Shown: piece after piece, positions 1 through 9,293 of the stretch
Layout of the letters: every line of letters begins with the position of its first letter
Position numbering within the stretch: position 1 is the first letter of the stretch
Assembly (NCBI GenBank): GCA_029717555.1
Contig: JAMDHS010000088.1
Location: forward strand, 1 to 64,000
Direction: 5' to 3'
Length of the DNA stretch: 64,000 nt
Origin: Peribolospora baueri
Lineage: Eukaryota; Basidiomycota; Peribolosporomycetes; Peribolosporales; Peribolosporaceae
Notes under the pieces: generated by a model
Told to the model about the DNA's origin: nothing
The model's database searches: none
Seen by the model: the letters and a program-made list of their open reading frames with translations, nothing else
Made by a program: the position numbers and the translations under genes

Positions 1-925
1 GGCGCGGGACACGTCGCGGTGCGTATTCCTGCCGCCTGCACCGTCATGGTTGAGCGTTGCCAATACACTGATCCCCTGCGCCGGCCTTTGTTGGACGAGG
101 TCGCCGAATTTTTCGCCGAGGCCGCTTTCAGGGAGACCTTTTCTTCTTCTCCTTGATGCTCCGACCGACCGTACCGGCGCATCCGCCTCTACGGTAGCGT
201 CCATCCGTTCGTTACACCTCTCGGCCGCCGTCTTTTTCGCCCTGAGCGCCGTACGGCCTGCTGCGCTGCGTTCTCCTCGGCCTGGAATTGCTCTGGATGA
301 CCGCCTTGACCAAGATTCGCTTGTCGGACGCCGCTGAGACCACCGTTCCGACACAACAATTGGCCCTTGTATCGCGTCGCTCGCGACTGACAATCTGTCG
401 TTTATGTTTTCCGGCTCCTCATCGGCCTGGCCATTGACCCCGTTCCCTTCTCCGTACTGAGGCGTCGTCCATGCCATGTACATATCCCCGTGCAGCCCAG
501 CTCCGACATCCCTGGAATAAACGACCTTCCCATTTTCGACTCGAGAAGCCTGTCCTTGTGTCCGTCCGAGTCATACCCCAGGAAAACGCATTGGGTCGAT
601 CGATCGTCGAGTTCCGTTCTGCGTTCAGCGCGTTCAACCGAAGAGTTTGTAAGCCTTGTAATTCCCGGCTTCTTGCCGAACCAGGCTTCATGTACGCGCT
701 TCCTACGAGCATCGCTCACATCTTTCGAGGAGCGTTCGATTTGCTGGCTCCGCAAATCCGTTCCATTGGGTTGTGTACCTCGGCGTCCTCTCGTGAATGA
801 TTCCATTCTGCTTGAGAAACGCAGACGTTCCCCCGAGGTACCGTCTGTGCGCAGTACGCGCGGAGATGCGCGCACAGCGGCCGGATCGAATTTGCGCCGC
901 GTTGGTCACGTGCCATTATCCGCAT
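1..925 (-). mobile_element. Ty1/copia-type retroelement fossil (integrase part)
   Basis: Reading the minus strand, residues typical of the copia integrase core and its C-terminal flank appear: an RTPRYTTQWNGFAE-like stretch (about 703-830), a WFGKKP motif and a DDRSTQCVFLGYDSDG motif (about 540-680). These are hallmark copia pol sequences. The copy is broken, with several breaks, and is a partial element; it runs into the left edge of the window, so its full extent is unknown. No long terminal repeat could be recognised. No intact gene lies in this stretch. Family assignment comes from motif recognition only; the age looks old rather than recent. Confidence 0.75.
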
Positions 926-1224
926 TTGCGCGGCGGCTTGCGCATGCCGGTTGGCATCTTTAGAATCCGATCTAATCCGCTCGGACGGATTTCAAACCGA
1001 TCGATAATCCGCGAATCGTCGTTCGCTCATTTTCAACCTTCCCTTCTTTTTCCGTTCCCTTTGCCGGCTTTGCCCGTCAGCGAGGCCGATTTCTTCTTTA
1101 CTCGATCTTCGTGCGCCTCCCTCGCCATCCGCAACCATCTCTACCGCTCTGCTCTACTCGAGTCGCATAGACAATCTCCACTCTCCGCCTCCTTTGCTCC
1201 CTCCCCTCGCTACTGCCATTCACA

Positions 1225-2095
1225 ATGGGTTTCTCTGAAGGTGCGTAGTCTCGTTCCCCGGACAGCGCTCACCAGACGCCACGTCCGCCTCTTCCAAGTA
1301 CTCATCCTTCGCGCCCCCTCCCCACCATGGCCGTCAACGAACAGGTGACGCCAAGAAGGGTGCCTCCCTCTTCAAGACTCGCTGCGCCCAGTGCCACACC
1401 ACCGGCGCCGGTGAGCCTAACAAGGTCGGCCCCAACCTCCACGGTCTTTTGGTGAGTTTGCTTTTCTGCCCTCACCCATTCCGAGCATGCAGGTTTGCAG
1501 TCGATCAATTCTCCGGGGGGTGCGGTGGCGACTTGTATCTCCCCGCGGGCATCGACGAGCGCTGACCAATGTCCGTCTTCGTGCTTCCCTCCCTACCGTG
1601 AACAGGGCCGTAAGTCGGGCCAGGTCGAGGGCTTCTCCTACACCGCCGCCAACATTAACAAGGGTGTCACCTGGTGAGCATTCGTTCGCCGTATCCTCCC
1701 TCTTGGCCGGCCGATCGACTCGTGGGGAAGACGAACGGTGGCTGAAATCCACTTTCCTGCTTGTACAGGAACGAGGAGACTCTCTTCGAGTACCTCGAGA
1801 ACCCCAAGAAGTACATTCCTGGTGAGTCTCCCTTCACTCTTCCCGCTTCTTCCCGACATCGTCCGAGGTGTTTTCAATTCTGACCAGACCGGTTCCTGGT
1901 GTGCCACCTCTCTTCTCATGCCATCTTCGTACAGGTACCAAAATGGCCTTCGCCGGTTTGAAGAAGGAGAAGGACCGCAACGACCTCATCACCTGGCTCC
2001 GCGATGCGGTGAGTAGCATGTTCCGCTTGTTCGCGCCCCATCGGCTCGCTTCTCTGACTGGGCTGCTACCTGTCTCCTGTCTACAGACCAAGTGA
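1225..2095 (+). CDS. CYC1: Cytochrome c (mitochondrial electron carrier)
   Basis: Encodes soluble cytochrome c, which carries electrons from complex III to complex IV in the mitochondrial intermembrane space. Six exons are inferred: 1225-1240, 1345-1451, 1606-1673, 1769-1821, 1935-2008 and 2087-2095, all with GT-AG borders. The product (about 108 residues, the usual family size) starts [19 protein letters not shown]. It has the haem-binding CAQCH motif, the GPNLHGL segment with GRKSG, the [19 protein letters not shown] helix region, and [10 protein letters not shown] with the axial methionine ligand. The first exon is only 16 nt. The start was chosen because it gives the family N-terminus directly. 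LHGLLGRK replaces the more common LHGLFGRK, a mild change set by the intron 2 junction. A C/T-rich leader precedes the ATG. Confidence 0.95.
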
Positions 2096-2567
2096 GGCGG
2101 CTCTTCGAGCCGTCAGCGTGGCCAGTCTTGAAGCTGTCTGGAGCAAATAGAGTCACAATCCATGTGCCGTAATATGATATATTGTGAAAAAAAGTTTGAG
2201 CTGGCGGTACATTGTCGAATGATATGAACTCGTCGAGGCATACTGGCGATACGCCGTCGTGCGATAACGGAGTGCTATTAGTACCATCGGATGCCCTAGT
2301 GCTCGAGGAGAAGGACTGACGTTGGTGATGCGGATGACAGCGGTGCCACTCCGGGCAGAGGCACGGCCGCACTGTCCTGTCTTGGGTGCTTGCTGATCGT
2401 GCCGCTGCAGTTTGTGAATGGAGAGGGAAGGGCACCACTCGAAATGACTGACTGACTGGGTTCGCCACGGTCGCCACATCAGACGCACGGGATGGATGGG
2501 TCGCATGCGTAAACGATAAGGCGATCAGCAGACACGAGATGAATGAGGTTGCCAGACGGAGCATCAT
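1989..2567 (-). CDS. Candidate small secreted protein, antisense to cytochrome c 3' end
   Basis: A 192-codon minus-strand frame begins with two methionines (MMLRLATSF) followed by a hydrophobic stretch ([10 protein letters not shown]) and a plausible signal-peptidase site around THATHPSRA, so it looks secreted. A TATTTA-like box lies about 30-40 nt upstream on the minus strand (near 2598-2604). The rest is Ser/Thr-rich with a few cysteines and resembles no family I know. The frame runs over the last cytochrome c exon, so its true end may lie earlier at an intron, or it may be chance. No function is proposed. It could be an orphan gene or the leader of a dead gene; the evidence is only the signal-peptide-like start. 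Confidence 0.25.
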   Translation of the reverse strand: MMLRLATSFISCLLIALSFTHATHPSRASDVATVANPVSQSFRVVPFPLHSQTAAARSASTQDRTVRPCLCPEWHRCHPHHQRQSFSSSTRASDGTNSTPLSHDGVSPVCLDEFISFDNVPPAQTFFHNISYYGTWIVTLFAPDSFKTGHADGSKSRLTWSVDRRQVAAQSEKRADGARTSGTCYSPHRGAR

Positions 2568-2687
2568 GTTAAAGCAGAGGGGCGGCCGCTGCGATCTCTA
2601 AATAGGGCGGCGTCGGAGTGACGAAGTGTCGTGGAACACTCCCCATCGTTCCTCCCTTGTTACTCGTCCCCTGAGCCTGACCCCATG

Positions 2688-2695
2688 TATATAAG
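2688..2695 (+). promoter_or_regulatory. TATA box (TATATAAG)
   Basis: A perfect TATATAAG is followed by an A/C-rich leader and a CT-rich tract (2760-2820), then ATGs in good context at 2877 (GCCACCATGAG) and 2987 (GACCATGGC). This is the layout expected of an active fungal promoter, yet no complete gene follows; see the zinc-cluster-like remnant downstream. Confidence 0.5.
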
Positions 2696-2876
2696 AACAG
2701 GGACTCAGGGCATCCCTGGAGGACGACCTTCACCTTACTACAACCAACCAAATCGATCAAGTTTTCTTCGTCTCTTCACTCTCTTCTCTCTCTCTCTATC
2801 GCTTCCGCTGCAACAACTACTCGCTCCCACGACACGAAGGGATGTCAGGTCTGCTCAAGCTCCTCTCAAGGCCACC

Positions 2877-3606
2877 ATGAGTCGGCCAACCGGATGGGAT
2901 TTGTAAAAGCCCCCCCGCGTAAGATCCTGTGAGTGGTGATCCATAAACTGGCTGTTGCGCAATAGACAGACCAGATACCCTTGACCATGGCGCCACGCCG
3001 CACTTTCACCTGCAGATGGTGTCGTCTCTTGTCCGATACAGGTGCTTGCGGAAGAACAACCTCGAAGTGCGGTGTCAGAGGTGTATGGAGTTCGACCTCG
3101 TCTGCAGATACGATGACGTCTCAAGGTTTCTTGAGATCCATCTGTGCTGGAGCGCTCAAGGACGTTATCGTACCTGCAAATATGGTCGAATTTCATACAT
3201 CTCTGACACCGTACTTCGAGGTTTCCTTCCGCAAGCACCTGTAGCCCCTGGTCCAGCACACTTGTTGTCCATCGCTCTGGCCAAGACCGGCGACTACGCG
3301 GTCAACGACCATCAGTTCGACTTTCTGTCGAGGTCGCCCGGACCAAAGCGATCGAGGCGGGCGTACAACAACAGGTCGACTTGCGCCCATGGAAACGCGT
3401 CGGACATGCCCTTGGAGAGCGATAGATATGACTTTGTCGTGTGCTGCGCCGCTTTCAAAAAAACTTCTCCGGGCCCGTTTGCGTCCTGCAGGGGAGGTAC
3501 GAGATGGGAAGGAAGGATGGATGGACGGCCGCCCGCGCACCGGCGATCGTGGGCAAGAAGAGCAGAGCAGGCCGGCAGGCCATGTTTCGTCTACTTGGTC
3601 TGCTAG
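2877..3606 (+). pseudogene. Remnant or small gene with zinc-cluster-like half motif
   Basis: Downstream of the TATA box, the frame starting at 2987 gives MAPRRTFTCRWCR, like the first half of a fungal Zn(2)Cys(6) cluster (C-x2-C). A different frame over 3060-3120 gives VRCQRCMEFDLVCRYDD, which fits the second half (C-x2-C-x6-C). A spliced reading from 2877 (exon to 2895, intron to about 2966) puts the second motif in frame, but then loses the first. No frame gives all six cysteines in the usual spacing, and no DNA-binding linker or middle homology domain follows. The most likely reading is a decayed or rearranged zinc-cluster gene; chance cannot be excluded. The cysteine motif lies inside the inverted repeat described separately. 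Confidence 0.3.
3037..3243. repeat. 207-bp near-perfect inverted repeat (foldback)
   Basis: The sequence starting TACAGGTGCTTGCGGAAG at 3037 recurs as its reverse complement ending at 3243. Comparing the arms by eye, the outer 84 or so bases of each arm align with about 10-12 mismatches and one small indel; the central 35-40 bases have diverged. Most differences are transitions. The outermost bases read TA-CAGG...CCTG-TA, so a terminal-inverted-repeat element with TA duplication is possible. Both arms keep a cysteine-rich reading frame (see findings). Confidence 0.85.
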
Positions 3607-4186
3607 CTAGATGGAATGGAAAGGAAGAAAGAAAGATGGCGAATGTCTGGCCGCACCAACTTGTCCGGTCCATCTCCTTCCACCTCTGTTTCGCGGTAGT
3701 CGTTGGCAATGCCCTGAAATGGATGCGTCAGTTAAAGCACAAGTCCCCGCCGTCGCAGCACCTCCAGATCGCTCTGCTCGCGGCCGACGTCGGGCGGCTC
3801 CACCCGTCAGTAACGCGTGCGGTTCTCTTGGACAAGGGTCGCCGTCGTCACTTTTGCATCCCCACCTAGAGAGACATCGCGGCGTTTCGCGGATTGCGAA
3901 CGACTGCAAGTAGGTGAGGGAGATGAAGTGTTCGAAGCTCTCTTGGTGTAAGCGCTCCTTGGTGTAAGCGCGCCTGGGCAGCCAGAAGCGCAGGACCAAC
4001 TTGGTAATCGCCGCATGGACGGCCCCGAGGCCCATGCGGGCCACGTCGTCGACGACCGCTCGCTTGGACACGTCGGGGCGCAAGTCGATTATGAGAGCTC
4101 GGCCGGCCGGAGGCGTTTCATGTCGTTCCCGTTGCTCGCCTCGCCCAGCCCTGCCTGCCGTCGTGCTCGGAGCCGATCTGGCACTC

Positions 4187-4217
<31 letters not shown>

Positions 4218-4953
4218 CGTCTCGTCTCGTCCTCTTGAAGCGCGCTGTGCCCGCCTCCTTTTCGATCTGCCCTTGTTGTATCTGTGCGGTCCTTTTCGGA
4301 AGACAAGCGAGCCACGTTGTCTCTTGGTGAACGGCCATGGTGGGAGAAGGTACCGAGGTCGTGCTCGGCGCAGACTCGGGGCGGCCGACGCAGCTGCCCT
4401 CACAGACACATAGAGCGCGTGATCGTCGTGCTCGAAGCGGAATTGCGACTTCCACGTCGAGCGTTTGTATTTCGCCTTTTGCGCCGCTTCTATTCTGAAA
4501 CCGGTGCCTCAAATAGAATCGAGTCACTTCTTGTCTCTCTCTCTGTCTCGAGACCAGACAAAACCGGTCTGCCGCAGCCTCTGCCGCAGCAGTCGGCCGT
4601 CTCCGTCCGTCTCTCTCTCTTCCCTCACTAACGACACTGCCTTGCCCCTCCTGGCTCTGGCTCTGGCTCGCCGCGCCGCCTCTGCTCCCGTCCCGCACGC
4701 CCGCAATCCGTCTTCGCCCTCGTCCCACTCATCCCCGTCTCCTCCACCAACCATCACTCACCCTCTCCCGGCTTGCTCTTTAACTCTTCTTGTCCAACCA
4801 ACCCCAGCCCGGCTTGCCTTCCCCACACATCTCTCCCACCTACCACGACAAAACTCCACCTCGCCCTCCTCTCACTCCCTTCTCCGTCCTTCTCCCACCT
4901 CTTCGTCCTCGTCGGTGGTCGCGCCGCCGCCACCACCTCGCCGATCGCTCCAC
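3607..4953. other. Spacer upstream of RSP5, with (CTTT)n repeat
   Basis: There is no supported gene here. A tetranucleotide repeat (TTTC/CTTT, about seven units) lies at about 4187-4217 and is followed by CGTCT repeats. A short direct duplication TCTTGGTGTAAGCGC occurs twice near 3940-3975. From 4530 onward the sequence is strongly C/T-rich, as expected for the RSP5 leader. A 373-codon open minus frame (3607-4728) spans the region but is mostly Arg/Glu-rich low complexity; I do not call it a gene. Confidence 0.5.
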
Positions 4954-7900
4954 ATGGTCAATCCAAGGACTCCAGGGACGCTGTGAGTTCACCAGGCCGT
5001 TTATCTCTATCTGCTTGAGCGCAATGAAGGGGCCGGCGTCTCGCTCGCTCACTCCTCCCTCCGATGCTCCCCTTCGCTCCCACCGCGCTGATCGGTTACA
5101 TCGCACTCAAGAACGAAGACCATTCGCATCACGGGTGAGTTGACTTTGGTCTTGGGATCTTGGGGTTCGCCTGTCTCAACCCCTCTCCCACGCCTTCGTC
5201 TCGATCTCCTCAGTCGTTGCCGCCGATGGTCTCTCCAAGCGTGACGTCTTCCGTCTCCCCGACCCTTTCGCCGTGGTGACCGTGGACAGCGAGCAAACCC
5301 ACACCACGTCGGTCATCAAGAAAGCCCTCAACCCGTATTGGAACGACAGCTTTGACATGTGAGTCACGTGCTCCGCTCCCTGTTGTCTTTGTGTCCCCAG
5401 TGGAGGAGAGCGCAATGCGGGGGACTGTTCTCGCAGCAGAAAGCATATGACTCAGGGGAATTTGGAGAGCGGCTGACAACCATTTCCCAACCCTTTTTTG
5501 GACACTAGCACCGTCAAAGACTCTTCCATCATTGCCGTGCAGATTTTTGACCAGAAGAAGTTTAAGAAGAGGGACCAGGGTTTCCTCGGCGTCATCAATG
5601 TTCGCGTCAGCGACGTTCTCGATTTGGAGCTCGGAGGCAAAGGTGGGTACTACTTCACTTTGCCTTTGAGATGTTTGTAAGCCCTTATTGACACACCTGC
5701 CGTGCCCCTCCCCTCGTCCCCCTTCACAGTCCTCCTGACTCGTGATCTCAAAAAGTCGAACGATAATCTCGTCGTACACGGCAAACTCATCGTCGACCTC
5801 AACACCAACGTCTCCACTCCCATCTCCAATCCTAATCCTCCTGTCAACCTCTCCACTCCCGACCAAGGTCTGCATGCCAGTGCTTCCTCGTCTTCCCTCG
5901 TATCTCAAACCGAGGCCTCCACCTCCCGTGCCGCCAACGGTTCCGCTTCTCCCGTTGCCGCCGCCAGCTCTGGCCAGGCCAGCTCGGCTTCTCAGAATGC
6001 CGCCCCCGCTTCTGCAGGCCCCGCGTCGACCACGTCGTCCAGCGCCGCTGTTACCGGCAACACATCCACTGGCTCGAACGTGGCACGCAGCTCGTCTGCA
6101 GGCAACGCGAGCGGCACCGCCGGCGCGGCGAACCGCAACTTCAACCCAAATGAAGACCGAGACGGCCCGTTGCCGCGCGGCTGGGAGAGGCGAACGGACC
6201 ATCTCGCTCGGACTTACTATGTCGATCACAACACCAGGACCACGACCTGGACCCGGCCGAGCCTCAACCAGAGCGCAAACACGTCGTCGGCCGAAGCTGC
6301 GACGGCGGCGGATCGACAGAGGCACAACAACCGTGCCCTGGCGGACGAAATGCTGGGAGTCAATGAGGGAGGCGGCTCCACCACGACCGATACCTCGGCC
6401 ACGACCAGCTCGGCACCGCTGACGACGGAGAGGCAAACGACCCTCGGTCAGGGCCCTCTGCCGGCGGGATGGGAGCAGCGGACGACGCCGGAAGGCAGGC
6501 CGTACTTTGTCGATCACAATACGCGGACGACGACGTGGGTGGACCCTCGCCGCCAGCAGATTCTGCGGATCATGGGTCCGAACGGCAACAACATCATTAA
6601 CCAGCACCAGACCGTATCGCAGCTCGGCCAGCTGCCATCGGGATGGGAGATGCGCCTCACGAGCACAGCGCGCGTCTACTTCGTCGACCACAACACCAAG
6701 ACGACGACGTGGGACGATCCTCGTCTGCCCAGCAGCTTGGACCAGAACGTGCCGCAGTACAAGCGCGATTTCCGCCGCAAGCTCATCTACTTCAGGAGCC
6801 AGCCCGCTCTCCGGCCCATCCCCGGCCAGTGCCATATCAAGGTCCGCCGTTCGCACATCTTCGAAGACAGCTACGCCGAAATCATGCGCCAGACGCCGAA
6901 CGACCTCAAGAAGAGACTCATGGTCAAGTTCGACGGAGAAGATGGTCTCGACTATGGTGGCGTGTCCAGGTGCGTGGCGAACCGGTCTGGTTTCTCTTGG
7001 AACGCCGCTCGACGCTTCGACCGTGTGCTGACAGTTGTCGTTCTCGAATATTTTGGCCACCCCCGCTTTTCAGGGAGTTCTTCTTCCTCTTGTCGCACGA
7101 GATGTTCAACCCGTTCTACTGTCTTTTCGAGTACTCGGCGCACGATAACTACACGCTGCAGATCAACCCTCATTCGGGTATCAACCCGGAGCACCTGAAC
7201 TACTTCAAGTTTATCGGGCGCTGTGTCGGCCTAGCCATCTTCCACCGCCGCTTCCTCGACGCGTACTTCATCGTCAGCTTTTACAAGATGATTCTCAAGA
7301 AGAAGATCACTCTCGCTGACCTCGAGAGCGTCGATGCCGATTACCACAGGAGCTTGACCTGGATGCTGTGAGCCGCTTCGGGCATCTCTGTCGTCTTGGA
7401 AATGAGGCCCGATGGTTCTGACGACCGGTTTGTTCGTTTCTGTTCGTACAGCGAAAACGACATCACGGACGTGGTAGAGGAGACGTTCTCGACGGTCGAA
7501 GACAAGTTTGGCGAAATGGTCACCGTCGAGCTCAAGCCCGGTGGAGAGGAGGTCCCCGTGACTGAGGAGAACAAGAAGGAGTACGTCGAGCTCATCACCG
7601 AGTGGCGCATCTCCAAACGTGTCGAGGAGCAGTTCAAAGCGTTCCAGGCTGGCTTCACCGAGCTCATCCCTCAGGAGCTCATCAACGTCTTCGACGAGAG
7701 AGAGCTGGAGGTGAGCCGTTCTTTTCGCTCACGTCTTTGGGAGTGATGGCAGGTTTGCTGATCAGAACCGCTCTCTTCATCTTGCAGCTCCTCATCGGCG
7801 GCATGTCCGAGATCGACGTGGACGACTGGAAGAAGTTCACCGATTACCGCGGCTTTACGGAGTCGGACGAGGTCGTCCAGTGGTTCTGGAAGCTCGTCAA

Positions 7901-8293
7901 ATCTTGGCCTCCGGAGCGCAAGAGCAGGCTGCTGCAGTTTGCGACCGGCACTTCGAGGATCCCCGTCAACGGATTCAAGGATCTCCAGGGAAGCGATGGA
8001 CCCAGGAGGTTTACCATCGAGAAAGCTGGGGAGGTGTCGCAGCTGCCCAAGAGCCACACTTGTTTCAACAGAATCGATCTTCCACCTTACTCTAGGTGAG
8101 CGACCGCAGATCTTCCTTAACGACGGCCGCTCAGCCACTACAGCGTTTGCTGACTCGATGACGTTGGCGCGTGTGTCTGTCCTTGCTTTTATTTTTTTTT
8201 CTAACGTGCTTTCCTCTTCGTCGCAGCTACGAGGCACTGGAGCAAAAGCTCACGCTCGCGGTGGAGGAAGGCTTGGGATTCAACCTTGAGTGA
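4954..8293 (+). CDS. RSP5: RSP5/NEDD4-type HECT E3 ubiquitin ligase
   Basis: Ubiquitin ligase that accepts ubiquitin on a catalytic cysteine and passes it to substrates such as membrane transporters, acting at the plasma membrane and endosomes. Order of parts: N-terminal C2 domain ([19 protein letters not shown], then [20 protein letters not shown]), a Ser/Ala-rich linker, three WW domains ([10 protein letters not shown]..., [10 protein letters not shown]..., [10 protein letters not shown]..., each with YFVDHNT- or YYVDHNT-like cores), then the HECT domain ending in [18 protein letters not shown] with the active-site Cys and a C-terminus ending EEGLGFNLE. Later exons are 5214-5358, 5509-5642, 5730-6969, 7074-7367, 7452-7710, 7788-8095 and 8227-8293. 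The start is less sure: I joined 4954-4982 to a 23-nt exon at 5112-5134 with a weak AAG acceptor. The three WW domains match yeast Rsp5. Confidence 0.95.
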
Positions 8294-9293
8294 TCTCAGC
8301 CTTCCGTCCCGCCGTTCTTGCGATTCTTCTTTCCGCCTATTCCCTCTGAGTAAACGACTGCCTCAACGTAGAAGGTTTCCTTCATCCTCCCTCTCGCCTC
8401 CTTGCCCCTTGGTCTCCCCGGTTCGTCTCGCCTCGCCCCTACCCCCTTGTTGGGATAGTAATCCTCCCAACCCGTTCGCGCGTCCGTCTTTCCTTGGTGT
8501 ACTCTTATCCTTTCGGGCCTCTCTTCCTTTCATTTCACACCTTTTATGTCGGCTCTCTCCTCCCTTTTCCTCGCCGCACTTAGGGTTGCTGGTTCGCTTC
8601 ATCGTGCCCCATCTCCCCACTTCCAGTCCGTTCCTTCACGGCACATATGGTCCACTTGTTTGCCCTACGAGATGGATGTCGTCGTGGGTCGCTGGTCGCC
8701 CTCCTCTCTGTCATTTGCCCATCGATCTTCCCCCTGCCTGCGCTCGTCCATTATCAATCCGTCTGTCTGGTCCCTCCACCCGTGCCATGTTTCAGGTTCT
8801 ATCATCCTTCCCTTCTCATTCATTCCTCTTTCTTCCCTCCCTCATTCACCGTGGCTGCACTCTCTCTGTCTCCCTCCCTTCCGTCTGCTCCTTTCGGAGT
8901 TGAATGAATTTATTATGTGCCGAATTGGGGCGTGCGAGACGCACGATCGACCCATCACCTATCTATCTATCGTGCACTTGTGTCGTGTCTGTCCCTCGCC
9001 TCGCCGCTGCGGCAGATTAAAAGACTGAAGTGACTCAGGAAGAAGAAAAAAATCGAGCCCGCGTTCTTCTCGAGCCGAAGAAAGGCCGACGGTGAGAGCT
9101 CGCTATCTTCAACCCAAGACAGACCCCTCCTTCTTTTCCTCCTCTTCCTTCCTCTTCCTCTTCCTCTTCCCTCCTTCTCCGCCCTCCTCTTCCTACCCTC
9201 CCCCTCCCCATCCCTCCTCCTTCGTCTTCCTCCTTCATCTCCACCTCCGCCCTCTCCTATCCACATCCGCTCATATCGTGCCTGCCACAAGCC
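8294..9293. other. Spacer: RSP5 3' end and CPA2 upstream region
   Basis: About 1 kb of C/T-rich sequence with no supported gene. The open frames seen here are proline/serine/leucine-rich, the product of pyrimidine tracts. An AGATTAAAAGACTG stretch near 9013-9026 and the long CT-rich run 9110-9260 probably form the promoter and leader of the downstream synthase gene. Confidence 0.6.

Noticed and set aside
8286-9028. Long plus-strand open frames after RSP5
   Set aside because: Pro/Ser/Leu-rich products of C/T-rich DNA, no motif, overlapping each other in two frames; treated as untranslated and promoter sequence.
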